Origin: Chrysomallon squamiferum
Lineage: Eukaryota > Mollusca > Gastropoda > Neomphalida > Peltospiridae
Length of the DNA: 60,000 nucleotides
Reading direction: 5' to 3'
Assembly: GCA_012295275.1 (NCBI GenBank)
Contig: CM022677.1
Coordinates: 11,498,441 to 11,558,440 of the forward strand
Position 1 is the stretch's first letter. Each line of letters begins with the position of its first letter. Under the pieces are notes generated by a model. The model ran no database searches. It saw only the letters and a program-made list of their open reading frames with translations, and was not told the DNA's origin. Below, piece by piece: positions 34,335-46,364 of this stretch. Made by a program: the position numbers and the translations under genes.

Positions 34335-35160
34335 ACTTTTTTTATTTAATGTTCGAAGAATTTTCTACAGAATTGGTGTAATCGCATTAAAACAGTTGTT
34401 TAAAGTATTTCATTTTGTGAAGGAGACAGGTATTACTATTTATTATTATAAATGTTAATATGTTTGGATTTTTTTCGTTTTATTTAATTATAATTTAAAA
34501 GTAACAGACAACTGATGGCAGCCATATTATTTGAGAACAATATTTATTTATTTATTTATTTATAATTTTTTCAAATAACGACACTCGATTAATAATAACA
34601 TTCACCAGTGGTTGTACTAATGTGAACAACATAAACAACGTCATGATGTATCAGCAAATTTTGAGTGGCCAGTAATTAAATTTGTTTTAAAATAAATTGA
34701 CTTATGTAGCACCAAAGAAACACCACACAACAAGTCACAGAGAATTTAAAATTATTATTATTATTATTTTATTGTTATTGTTATTATTTATTTTTCTAAT
34801 CTTTTTTTTTTTATTTATTATTATTTTTGTTTTGTTGTTGTTGTTGAAATAAACTAATAAAACTATTAAAAGAAAATATGCTAATTTTGTTTGACAGGTT
34901 GTTTTCAGTCAGTTTATTTATGATTTATTATTTTTAAAGATTTAGGTTAAATTGCTGACTTGCTCTATAATTATTAAACATATTAAACTTTATAATGGGT
35001 GGGTCCCTAAATGCTTTCATATTATTTAAGCTAAATACCTGTATCGCTCTATGTTAACACTAAAAACAAATAAAGATGAATACAAATTTAAGAAATACAT
35101 GACCAGGTTATTTTATATGTAGATGATGCTATAAAATATTAATAAAATTATTTATAAAAA
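34335..35160. repeat. Dispersed repeat C2 (partner 30755-31410)
   Basis: Diverged direct duplicate of 30755-31410, preceded by a poly-T tract (34250-34279) and enlarged by (ATT)n/(GTT)n tracts in the middle. Confidence 0.8.
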
Positions 35161-35440
35161 AAAATATTTAAAACACAAATAAACACTCAAATAATTTGTT
35201 ATCCTGTTCTTTGTTTCTCTTCTTTTCTTAATGGTCAATTTTAATTTATTTATTTACACTTTGTTTTCTTTTGTTGAATTCCTTCTTTTTCATCTTCTTC
35301 TTCTCTTATTATTATTACTACTTTTTATTATTATTATTATGTTTTATTTTTATTATTATTATTTTTTGTGATCTTTATTATTATTATCCATTTTATTTTT
35401 CATTACTAATATTTTTTATTTTTTATGTTTTCTAGGTCAT
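35161..35440. other. Low-complexity T-rich DNA
   Basis: (ATT)n-like and T-rich sequence; no gene seen. Confidence 0.4.
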
Positions 35441-35904
35441 GTGGAGAAAATGTTCCAAATGAATTTAAAGAATGGTTCTGTAAAAAATCAGATGTGAGTG
35501 AAATATTTTATAAATTTTTCATCTAGCTACACAATCATTGATCAGTATCATACTGTAGAGTGCAAGTGCTGCTGGAATACTATAATATGATATACCGATG
35601 GTTTACATGTATCAACAGGAACAAGAAGAAAAGGGCAGAGCACCATTGAAGTCTGCTTTTTTGTGAAATCAAGCTGATGCTGGTAAAAACACTGCATCTG
35701 CTACGCTGCGAAACACAAAACTAGGCAGACGACTGCGATGGCAAAAATAACAGCCAGAAAGTTGAGCAGCAGGTAAAATCTGAGCTTGCCTCTCTGAGAA
35801 TGAAGCTGGATGAGAAGATAAAGAAAACAAAGACTGTAGCTGCAGCAGAACAAGATGAGGCTCAGGAAGGCAGCGTTCACGAGAGTGATGTCTCACCACA
35901 TTGA
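35436..35904 (+). other. Exon-like segments, unidentified, partly decayed
   Basis: A first segment of about 58 bases (35436-35493) follows TTTTCTAG and ends before GTGAGTG, with open content SCGENVPNEFKEWFCKKSD. A second stretch (from about 35620) has in-frame stops among coding-like pieces (ADAGKNTASATLRNTKLGRR). It ends with KSELASLRMKLDEKIKKTK, an acidic tail, SVHESDVSPH and TGA at about 35904. Family unknown. Confidence 0.3.
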
Positions 35905-36173
35905 CAGTTCGAAGGACTGAGCTAGTCCTGTACCTGATTCAGACAACACAATTCCAAGTTGCAAGTTTTTTATGTTATTTTTATTTCTTAGCAAATAAAA
36001 TAAGTTTTATAGTAACAACTCTTTACTGATTGTAAATTAGCATAATAATAATCATTTGTTTTGTTAATTATTTAAATTATTATCATTATTATCATTATCA
36101 TTATAATGATTATACAAAGTATATCAAAAATATCCCACATCCCTTTGTGTCTGAATAATCCAGTAACTGATAA

Positions 36174-36373
36174 NNNNNNNNNNNNNNNNNNNNNNNNNNN
36201 NNNNNNNNNNNNNNNNNNNNNNNNNNNNNNNNNNNNNNNNNNNNNNNNNNNNNNNNNNNNNNNNNNNNNNNNNNNNNNNNNNNNNNNNNNNNNNNNNNNN
36301 NNNNNNNNNNNNNNNNNNNNNNNNNNNNNNNNNNNNNNNNNNNNNNNNNNNNNNNNNNNNNNNNNNNNNNNNN
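36174..36373. other. Assembly gap (200 N)
   Basis: Exactly 200 N. The flank to the right is a tandem repeat, which probably caused the break; 200 may be a placeholder length. Confidence 0.99.
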
Positions 36374-37268
36374 ACCACTGCTGAATCAATACAACAGTCT
36401 GAAACTTCAAAATGTGACTTAGCAGAACCATCACGTGGAGAAAGACCAAGGACATCAACATCAGCATCAACCACCACTGCTAAATCAATACAACAGTCTG
36501 AAACTACAACATGTGACTGAGGAGAAACATCACGTGGAGAAAGACCAGGGTCATCAACATCTAGGAAACGGAAAACAGAAGATGATGAATGCCCGGAGAA
36601 GACTCCAAAAGTTCGAAAATCTTCCGAAAGTGACTCTAGAGAGACATCACAAGGAGAAATACCAGGGCCATCAACATTAGCATCACTCACCATTGCTGAA
36701 TCAAGTTTACTGCAATAAAAAATAAAATAAAAATAGAAATAGTTCAAACAACAAAAAATTTAATTTCAGAAAGTTACTCTGGAGAAACATCATGTGGAGG
36801 ACCAGAGACATCAACATCTAGGAAACGGAAAGCAGAGGATGATGAATGCCCGGAGAAGACTCCAAAAGTTCGAAAGTCTTCCAAAAGTGACTCTGGAGAA
36901 ACATCACAGAGCAGAAAGACCGGTGACATCAACATCAGCATCACCTACCACTGCTGAATCAATACAACAGTCTGAAACTTCAAAATGTGACTCAGGAGAA
37001 ACATCACGTGGAGAAAGACCAAGGACATCAACATCAGCATTAATCACCACTGCTAAATCAATACAACAGTCTGAAACTTCAAAATGTGACTCCGGTGAAA
37101 CATCACGTGGAGAAAGACCAGGGTCATCAACATCAGCATCAACCACCACTGCTAAATCAATACAACAGTCTGAAACTTCAAAATGTTTCTCTGGAGAAAC
37201 ATCACGTGGAGAAAGACCAAGAAGTCAACATCAGCATCAACCACCACTGCTGAATCAATACAAAGCCT
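36374..37268 (+). pseudogene. Tandem 99-bp (33-residue) coding-like repeat
   Basis: Units of 99 bp translate as variants of TTAESIQQSETSKCDSGETS followed by RGERPRTSTSAS. Two inserted blocks (about 36560-36620 and 36820-36880) encode RKRKxEDDECPEKTPKVRKS, a basic nuclear-localisation-like segment. The unit length keeps frame, suggesting a real Ser/Thr-rich repeat protein. A stop in unit 2 (near 36518), a stop near 36717 and a one-base insertion near 36905 break it. The gap at its left end hides its start. No known family recognised. Confidence 0.5.
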
Positions 37269-38062
37269 GAATTAGATAAGTCAGAATAATTTCAGAAGAC
37301 CTTTTAGATAAATGTCACGGAGACTCGTGTTTACATGAGGGTTTTTTTCAGCTGTTTTTTGAGGTGGTCTAGAAGCAGAATAAATTGTCCAGTTTGCTCT
37401 GAAAGATTCACCATCTTCGTGCACACCACAAGAAATGGAAATTGCCACGTCTCAGAGTCAGGAAAGTCGGGCGAAATTTTCCAGCTGGACACATTAACAG
37501 TCAGTCTGTTATCAGTCGTTTATTTACTTCTCTATTTTGGAAAAACTTCTTTGCTAATAGAATTTTGTCTTCTACTAGGATATGAACAATATTTGAAGCC
37601 TTACAACATCACTCTATGTGTATTAGTTTTCCTTCAGCTGGTATGCATGTGTTATTTTTTTTTATTCTACTGATCAAAAATAGAAATATTTATTCATCTA
37701 TATATTCTACTATATATTTTACTATTCTATTATATATTTTATTCTGCTGCTATGGCTGAACTTAACTGTTTCAAAAGTTCTTATTCTTATGTTCATAGTA
37801 ATAATAATAATGGTGATGATGATGACGATGTTGATGTAGAAAATGGCAGTGATGATGATGATGATGTAAAATATGCCATGATGATGATGATGATGATAAT
37901 GTAGAAGACAGCAGTGATGATGATGTAAAAGAGGCAATGATGATGACGGTGATGATAGTAATAGAATGCAGATATTTACTTGTAAAATATTTAAATGAAG
38001 TTGGAAATATCTGTCCTGGACAACCAAACCCTAGGATATCTACCCCTTGGACAAGTAACACC

Positions 38063-38093
<31 letters not shown>

Positions 38094-38112
38094 TATTTAT
38101 TTTATTTGTTAT
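37269..38112. other. Non-coding DNA with GAT and AAT repeats
   Basis: Imperfect (GAT)n at about 37810-37950 and (AAT)n at 38063-38091. The frame at 37335-37673 has no recognisable domain. Confidence 0.4.
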
Positions 38113-38196
38113 CTTTGTACACCACAAACCCCGAATCATTTGAAGATTACAGATTTTGGATTAGCTAAACTTCTTGATTAAAATGAGGAAGAGTGA
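38113..38196 (+). pseudogene. EGFR/ErbB-type kinase exon fragment (DFG motif)
   Basis: In one frame the segment reads TPNHLKITDFGLAKLLD, stop, NEEE. The phrase TPxHxKITDFGLAKLL followed by an acidic run is characteristic of the ErbB-family tyrosine kinase activation segment and contains the magnesium-binding DFG. A TAA sits where a sense codon is expected, and the next splice donor context is imperfect (GAGTGAGTG). No catalytic-loop HRD or lysine exon was found nearby. It is most likely a processed-free, decayed exon copy. Confidence 0.7.
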
Positions 38197-38759
38197 GTGG
38201 AACAGTAGTAATTCACATTTCTTACTAATAAAAAAACACTGATAAATTGGTTCAAATTCTGATTTTAAATATTGAAGTTTAAATTCTGTTTTCTTATTAA
38301 TAGGGAATATTGAAGAACTGAAATTCTGAATGGTTGAAATTCAATTTTCTTATTAATAGGGAACTTACAAACTGAAACTTGGAACAGTCTTAATTCAGTT
38401 TTTTTTTTATTATCTGGGAACGTCGAGGTGCTGAAATTTCGAAAAGATTAAATTTGAGATGTTATGCTATAAACTGGAAAATATATGAGAAACGAGATTT
38501 TATTCTTTTTCACTGTTTCAGATGCCAATCAATAATAAAATTACTTTAAAAAAAAAGACGAATGAATGTGTATTGTTTTATAGTCTCAATTTTAACAAAC
38601 ATATCAAATTTCGCTATGATTGTTTTGAATGCCAGTCTTTAATTTTCTATGAGGTACTGCATATAGGGAAAATGTTCATCACAAAAATCTGCATGAACAT
38701 TTTCCCATTCCCTTTTTTATTATCATATCACCTTTTTCCACTAAATATGTTTTCACAGG
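38197..38759. other. Non-coding AT-rich DNA
   Basis: Contains three similar short phrases (ATTCTGTTTTCTTATTAATA and relatives, 38285-38400) suggesting a small tandem repeat of about 70 bp. No gene. Confidence 0.35.
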
Positions 38760-39178
38760 GCTACTTCTCACAAGAAATGACTGAAAACAATTCTAGCTCT
38801 GAAATTCACCTAGGAAAGCCACTACATCAGGTAAGAGATAAAATAAAACAGTATAAAAAATTTTGTTAATGATATATTAATATGTATATCACTGGTTTCA
38901 ATATGATCAGATAGAAAAAACAAATGACTAAAATTATTGTTAAAATAATTATCAAATATGTCCACTTTATGAAATGTCAGGGATAAAGTAGAACACCACA
39001 TCTTTAGAGTTATCAGTGGAAGGAGAAGAATTTTATGAAAGACAACAGGAATGATTTACATCAATTAACGATTTTGACAAACAAGATTTTTCTGGCTCTC
39101 ATTTCATCAAAGAGAAAATAACATCCTCAAATAGTAAGAAAATACCAATACTATGTTTGTGGACAGTAAGAAAAGAAA

Positions 39179-39221
<43 letters not shown>

Positions 39222-40108
39222 ATTACATACAGAAGTGCATGTTAAAATTATCAGATATATGAGACAGAGAGAAGCAACATACTGACAGAAGACTCAAAAC
39301 ATTCTCCAGTTCATGATGTAATTGTATTAAGAGATGTCGAAGTTGGCAGAACCATCTGATCAGTGATTAAACAAAGAATGGATATTTACAGGATGTACAA
39401 AATGTGCATTTATGAATCTTCTGGACATGATTCTGGGATCATTGATTAGAACTGTACAGTTTTTCAGAAGAGTCATTTTTCAATGTTAGATTTAAGTTGA
39501 CATAAATAAATTGTTTTATTAAAGGTCTACCTTGTTTCTAATCTTTGCTTTTAAGGCGTATTAAATAATTATCCTGTATTTTTGTTGCTTTCACTTCAAT
39601 AAAAACATATTTGTTTAAAGTTATACAATGCAAAGTGAAAGTTAAATATAATATTTACATTTTACCTAAACTAATTCTTTAAATTAAAAGCCTCTGACTG
39701 AAGTAGAAGCCACTGTTCAGTGGTGAACAAGAAACATCAGGAGCCAAAAAATCGGCACCTTTCTTTGGATACGGCTACAAAACAAGACCAAGTGGAACAG
39801 CACAGACAAGAAAGTTAAATTACACAGCCTTGCCAAGAACAACAGTTATCATGACAACAATTTCAGACATCTACCACCAAGCATACAAATTCAGCAACCT
39901 TGTTCTACAACAAAAGTTTCAGAATTCTCAAAGAGCACTTGGGTTCTGGAAACTTTTCACCTATTCTTATACTGGATTACATTATTCATCAGACAATGGT
40001 AATCATAATTTTAATACCAACAGCCATGAACCTGAAAACTGTATGGCACTTGTGATAGTATTTGGCTATACAAATATTGTCTTTTCATCTAACAACCATC
40101 AACAATAG
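38760..40108 (+). other. Exon-like and decayed coding segments, unidentified
   Basis: 38760-38830 lies between TTTTCACAG and GTAAGA and is open (YFSQEMTENNSSSEIHLGKP). About 39006-39130 is coding-like with one TGA (NDFDKQDFSGSHFIKEK). About 39260-39360 reads ERSNILTEDSKHSPVHDV to a stop. 39710-40108 is a long frame (SGAKKSAPFFGYGYKTRP onwards) ending TAG. The segments are on the kinase fragment's strand and might be parts of the same dead gene, but no domain is recognised. Confidence 0.25.
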
Positions 40109-41364
40109 ATATTCACAGGTTGCACACTTCCTGCCCTTATGTGACTCAAAAATATCAGCACTGGGCAGACAACGGGTGCAAGCAATGAAAAATTTCCAGT
40201 GGGTTTAATAATCATTATAAATGATTACATTTCATATTTTTGTAATTTTATCATTTGACCATTTAATAAAAATTATTTGAAATTGCAGATACTCAAAGAT
40301 TAAGGAGACAAGGATCCTCTATGCAACATACATGATGAAACTCTTACCTTATTAAATTACCACTCTCAGCAGATGAAGTGACATTGAACGGTTTTTAGAA
40401 TGCATTAGAAACATTTTGTGAAGAATTTTAAAAATAAAAATAAAATTAGAATGTCATATTTAACAATGCTGAAAGCTTTTCAAATTGTGGATTTTTTTGA
40501 AATATTATATTGTTTTGATTGTCAGTGTTGTACTAACTGGCTGAAGATTTAGAAATATAAAAAGGAACACTTATATAAAACACTACTTTCAGAGATGAAT
40601 TAGCTAGTGTGAACATTTTGAAAATACTTAACTTTCGCAGAAAATAAAGAGAAAGAGATTAAGATGTCTGAAAGTGTTTTGATATTTTAATTTTGGTACC
40701 TGCAACACGACAGTTACATTTTCTATCTTGCATATTCTCTTTGCACCTATGTACAAAACAAAAATAATAAAAATAAAAAGTTATATAAAGCATAGGGGCT
40801 GACAGTTTCAAATATTTCCATAACCAGAACAAAACAGCATCATCATCAACAACAACAAGCTGTTACTACTAGTACAGACTTTGTTCCCTTTTGTTGGCAC
40901 CTGTCATCAAAGAGATGTTTTTGTTGTCATCCAGAACTGGTTCTGAAAGAAAAAACAGGCAGTGTATAATATTAAATATCTATATTACAGTTTCAATGTA
41001 CAAAATTACACTAAACATCCAAATGTAGTTCTCTCTCATTCCTCTCAGTAAAAAAATGAATGTAATTTAATTTTTAAACAACTGCTACATTTAATAACTA
41101 TACAAAGACAATAAGAAAGACAATGCTCTAAGAATGTTTTATGCATCACTTAATTTTCTTTTTTCAAATAGAAGTAGAGAAAGACATCACATGAAATCCA
41201 AGCCATCATTATAACCACATGTTCATCTTGTGCATTTTTTATGACGTATTTTTGAAAATGTTTTATTTTTTTCTTTGTTATTTTTCCTTATTCAAATTCT
41301 ACAGTTTTCTATTTCTTTCTTTTTATTATTTTTTGTTTTGTTTCACTTTTTGATTGCTTAAAAG

Positions 41365-41416
<52 letters not shown>

Positions 41417-43282
41417 TTTAAATATATATTTATCACCTGCCTTTTTTCTGAATCAAAATGGAACATGGCTGCCAATCTGGTAATGGAGTCAGGCTTCATG
41501 AAAAATTTTCTCATCTACATCACCAGTAGTACTCTGAAACACTTGTATGTGAAACCCATTAATTAAAATTACTTAACTACACACATTTGTTATAATTACC
41601 AATTAAAAGATTGTTTCTTTTTCATTTTTAAAAACATTATTTGTCATGTAATTCTGATTTATTTTTCAGTTACAATTAGAAATGTGTATTAATTCTAGCA
41701 TGTGTAAAAACTATTTTTAATATTCTGTTTTTTGTGTGAAATTGTATCCCGATTTTTTGCAAAAGTTCAAATGTAAACCTTGAGTTAAGAGAATTTCAAT
41801 AAAAAATACTGAAAAACAAAGAAAGATTATAATTAAAATAATTAATTGCCCCAAATCTTTCTCATTCAAAAGACAAATTAAGAAAAGAACTCACCTCACT
41901 GCTACTGACACCATGACAGAACAGCTGAAACAAAAAAGTTGATAAATGAAGGTTCTGGAGAAAATAAAATACTGTAAAATGCAGCTGATAATAACTAAAA
42001 CAGCAACTGCCTAGTTTATTTCCCATTATTATTATTATTATTATTATTTAATCATTATTTTTCTGTAAGTAAAATTAAAGATGACAAGAATGTGTAGTTA
42101 CTAACAAAGTGAATAACAGAGTGTCTAATCAAGCACTGACAATATTACGATTAGTGAATTTTCCAAAACTGTTCTAGCATTGTTGCACGAACGCTTGATA
42201 CTCCAAGAATAGGGCTACAAGAATCTGATATTTCTTACATGGTGAAGAAACTCTTACCTTATTAAATTATCAGTTTCAGCAGATGAAGTGACTTTAAAAG
42301 ATTATAAGAATACGAGTTTCCTTTACGAATGTTTACGAAACTTTCAGCTACTTTGTGTAGGGACGCCAATAACACTTCCTTCACAGCGCATAATTGACGT
42401 CACAAACCCAACAAAAACTGAAATTTTGTTTTTAAATATTGGTTAAGAAGTTTAGTAATTCATAATTAATTCTGAATATAAGCTGAGGCCTATCAGTTTA
42501 AAGATTAATCATGTATGTTTGTGTGTGTGTTCTTTTATCGAATATTTCACTCGGATTTCATTTTATTTTAATTTCTTAATATTAATTTTCATTATTTTTA
42601 TTTTTTAATGAACGTCTTCATACTCTGACAGGAAAGGAAGTAATATTTTGGATGTGGCAGGTCAAAAAAACAACAACGAAAATTGAGCTTTTCTTTAAAA
42701 ATATATTAAAAGAGATTGTTTTTGTACCTTTTCGGTTTCACTTTTATTTATTTCTCTTTGATCATCTTCCTTATTTTTTGTTTTTCTCTCTCTCTCATTA
42801 TATTTTTCTCGCTGTCTTCAATATTGATACGATTAAATATAAAAATTTCCATTTGAATCAAAGAACATCTTTAAAGTACTCATCTATTTATTTTGGGACA
42901 TTTTCCTCCTGTATTTTTCGGGGATAATATTAAGATGAACCCTTGCTTTTAAAATTAAAGTTTGGTTTTTACTCAGAAAACTGATTTAAAAAAAAAAAAA
43001 AAAAAAATAATGCGAGCCCCCTTTACAATCTTTTGTTGACTAAACTTTTTTATTTCTTTCTCTTTGATCCTCTTCCTTATTTTTTTTCTCTGTCTCATTG
43101 TATCTTTCTCGCTGTCTTCATCGTTGTCTCTCTCTTTTTCGTTCTTTAAAAATACCATAAAATTCTCTGACTATCTGTTTGAAAAATTTTACTTGGTAAC
43201 TGTTTATTTTTGATTTCAGGCAGTGTGTGTGAGAGAAAAAAATAAATGGAAAGTTTTATATGGTAGAGGAGCAAGAGAAAAT
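40109..43282. other. Non-coding DNA with local duplications
   Basis: Short direct repeat 40316-40376 / 42236-42296 (ACTCTTACCTTATTAAATTA, CAGCAGATGAAGTGAC). (ATT)n at 41368-41412. A second pair, about 42715-42825 and 43040-43145, shares TTTCTCTTTGATC and TTTCTCGCTGTCTTCA. The block 42896-42980 resembles 44027-44105. No gene recognised. Confidence 0.45.
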
Positions 43283-43968
43283 TTGTGATATTTTCTCATC
43301 ACACAAATATGTTAACACACCACACCCTAGATCTGTACCTGCTGTCTTCTGTACAGAGAAATATGAATTTAACTTACACTTGTTACAATTAATAATGTTG
43401 ATATTTATTAAAATAAATATAATTATTTTCATTTTCTGTTGTTCCCTTGTTTTTCATTATTAATGCATTTTAAGATAAATTTGAATGAACTGTTACGAAT
43501 GCAATAAACATCTCTACCAAAACCTTTGAACACATTTCTGTAACAGTAATCTAAATTTTCCAGAAAAGAAATTTGTGAATGTTGATTATAATTTTCATTA
43601 CAGTTTATTAATCTTGAACTGGGTAGTCTCAGAAAATCAGTGCTCTGTTGGTTAAACAAGAGCACACTTCAGCATCAAACTCTGAAAATGTATCATCTTT
43701 TTCATAGAACATATGAAAATAACTGTGATTTCTTCAAGTGAGGATAATGTAAATTCTCTTAATCCACTTGATCGCTGACTGTAAATCATAAAACAAAACA
43801 CCTGAATTGATATAAGGAAAATGTTTTTATTAGTTTGCGTACATTTCAATAAAAATATTGAGTCCTTTTTTCACATTCGCAGTTTACAAAAGGCATTTTT
43901 CTTACACTTTCATATTCACAAAATTAATTTAAATAGGATAATTTTACATTTTTATACAAATACATTAT

Positions 43969-44014
<46 letters not shown>

Positions 44015-45765
44015 TCAGATTGCGTATATACATTTTCCTCCTATATTTTTCGGTGATAATATTAAAATGAACCCTTTTAGAATTAATGTTTGGTCTTTAT
44101 TCAGAAACCTGAAAAACGGCTTCAGCTAACATCACGGCCGTTTTTACGACGAAACCGAGATTGAGAGAAATATTTTAACGTTTGTTATGAATTTACCAGT
44201 CCTCTGATCAAAAACAATTCTAGGCCTCAGAAAAAGTAAATATTTTATTATAACCGACATTAAAGTTGTATTTTGATAAATTCATACTTTGAATAATTTT
44301 AGAAACTTAATAAGTCCGCTTCGCATCGAAATATAAAAATCTTCTTTCAACATTAATATTAATATGATTTCTCCCCCCTAAAAAAAATTAATGTCCTTCT
44401 TATATCCTGAAAAATTTGTGTATTAACATTAATAATAAATTACTTTAACAATAATAAGAACATACAGAAACGCGTGAAGTGCTAGTAGATGAATATTGTA
44501 TTTATTATTGTATTGATATTACTGAAAATTAACTGTGCACCTTTCAGTGTCACAATGTGATACTTTGTTTTATGACAGCAGTAACATGACATTCCGCGAC
44601 ACAATTTACATCTCTCCCTACCATGAAATTACATGATTAATCTAAAATTCAAATTTATCAAATTATGTAATCAAGAATATATCAGATTATTTCTTTTTTA
44701 AACACTGAGAGAAGTAAGTTAATCTAGAATGAAATTTCATGTTTATTCAATAATATAACTGATAATCTCTAATTAATGTAATTTTAATTTCTCATATAAA
44801 TAATACAGACGTTAAAAAACTTGCGTCTTATTTTGTTATCGATGGGTAACATTATCAGTGTAAACAGCGATATTCTTTAGTTAAATGTGGTTTTATAAAA
44901 GTTCACGATTTCCCATTTAATTTATATATAAATAAATCAATTTATTATTATTATTATCATTATTATATACTTTAAAAAAAAAAAAAAAAAGTATTTAGAT
45001 TTTATCTCGACAGAAACAATACACTAAGAATAAATCTGATTTCTCTGATAACTTTACGAGGCCTAATAAAAACTTCGAAGTAATTTTTATATCCGCACTC
45101 AGAACAGTTCTAATGAAACTAAGAGAATAGCGTCAAACATATATAGGAAGCTTCCGTTTTTACAAAAAAAAATAAAAACAAAAATATTATTATTGTTGTT
45201 ATTGTTCTGCTGTTGACAATAAATCAGGACAATTATGGTGTCTGCTTCATTGTTATATAGATTATTACTGGTGGAGCGGTTATATTAATATCTAATGTAA
45301 TAAGAGAACTTCAGGTATAATAAGAAATGTAAAGTATATTACACTATACAACTTGTGCTGATGTACCCCTTTTAATGAATATAATGACAAAATAAATTTC
45401 GCATAGTAAAATAACGTGTTAAACTCGTTTGTTCTCAGCTAATGTGATATCAGGGAATTATCTCTGATATTTTTTAATATAACCTGATATAAATATACGA
45501 TATTAATAAAATATGATATTAACCTTTCTCAACATACTTAATCTAGAAACTGTAAATATCATTGTTCAACCAGCAATTAATTCTCACCTTTTTCTTTTTA
45601 CAGGTAATTAAACCGCTTATTTTCATAACGCCATGTAGAATTACCGTTTATAGCTGTCAGTAATATTTAATCTTTTTATTATACGATTTAGAATTAGCAA
45701 AGTAAAATATCACGTTACGTTTACTAAAACGAACACTTAGAAGCTGTATCTGAAGTTAGTTGCAC
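43283..45765. repeat. Segmental duplication copy B2 (partner 25409-27705)
   Basis: Direct duplicate of the DNA right of the viral array. It carries an (AC)n tract at 43972-44012 and small indels relative to B1. It has no viral sequence at its left edge. Confidence 0.9.
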
Positions 45766-45774
45766 AAAATTCTG

Positions 45775-45776
<2 letters not shown>

Positions 45777-45827
<51 letters not shown>

Positions 45828-45838
45828 TATATATATAT
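45777..45838. repeat. (TA)n microsatellite
   Basis: AT dinucleotide tract at the right edge of copy B2. Confidence 0.95.
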
Positions 45839-46185
45839 GCTGCATATATGTAATTAAAATAAAACTGAAATAAATATTTATATGATAAAAATAAAATTCT
45901 TCTGTCATTATTTCATTGAAATTTTAAAACTATTTTACATTGTTTCTTAATGTTCCCCTATCTATATATCTGTCTGTGTGTAAAATATAATTAACGTGTA
46001 TAATATCATGAATTACAAAGTTGTTCTCTTGTTATAAATTTATTATTAACAGCTAATACACATTATTGTTGTGTTTTTGGGTGGGGGTTCCAAGCGTACT
46101 CAAATATTCTACTTCATTTTCTTCTTTTTTTTCTGCCTGATATAAGATTTTAAAATCAAAACATGAAAGAAACGGATTCGAAGAA

Positions 46186-46228
<43 letters not shown>

Positions 46229-46364
46229 CCAATTAAAATAAAATAGGGGAAACAACCGCACGAACAAAAAATGCAAATATAAAAATATAAATTAAAAAAG
46301 AACGATGTTTTAAAAACATGACTAAATATGAAACTGGATACCTCACTGGAGATCTACAGACATG
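45839..46364. other. Spacer between duplications B2 and A2
   Basis: AT-rich DNA with an (AC)n tract at 46191-46226. No gene. Confidence 0.5.

Noticed and set aside
39830-40108. C-type lectin-like phrase (NSHEPENCMALV)
   Set aside because: Only one short phrase fits; the disulphide cysteines and WND motif are missing.
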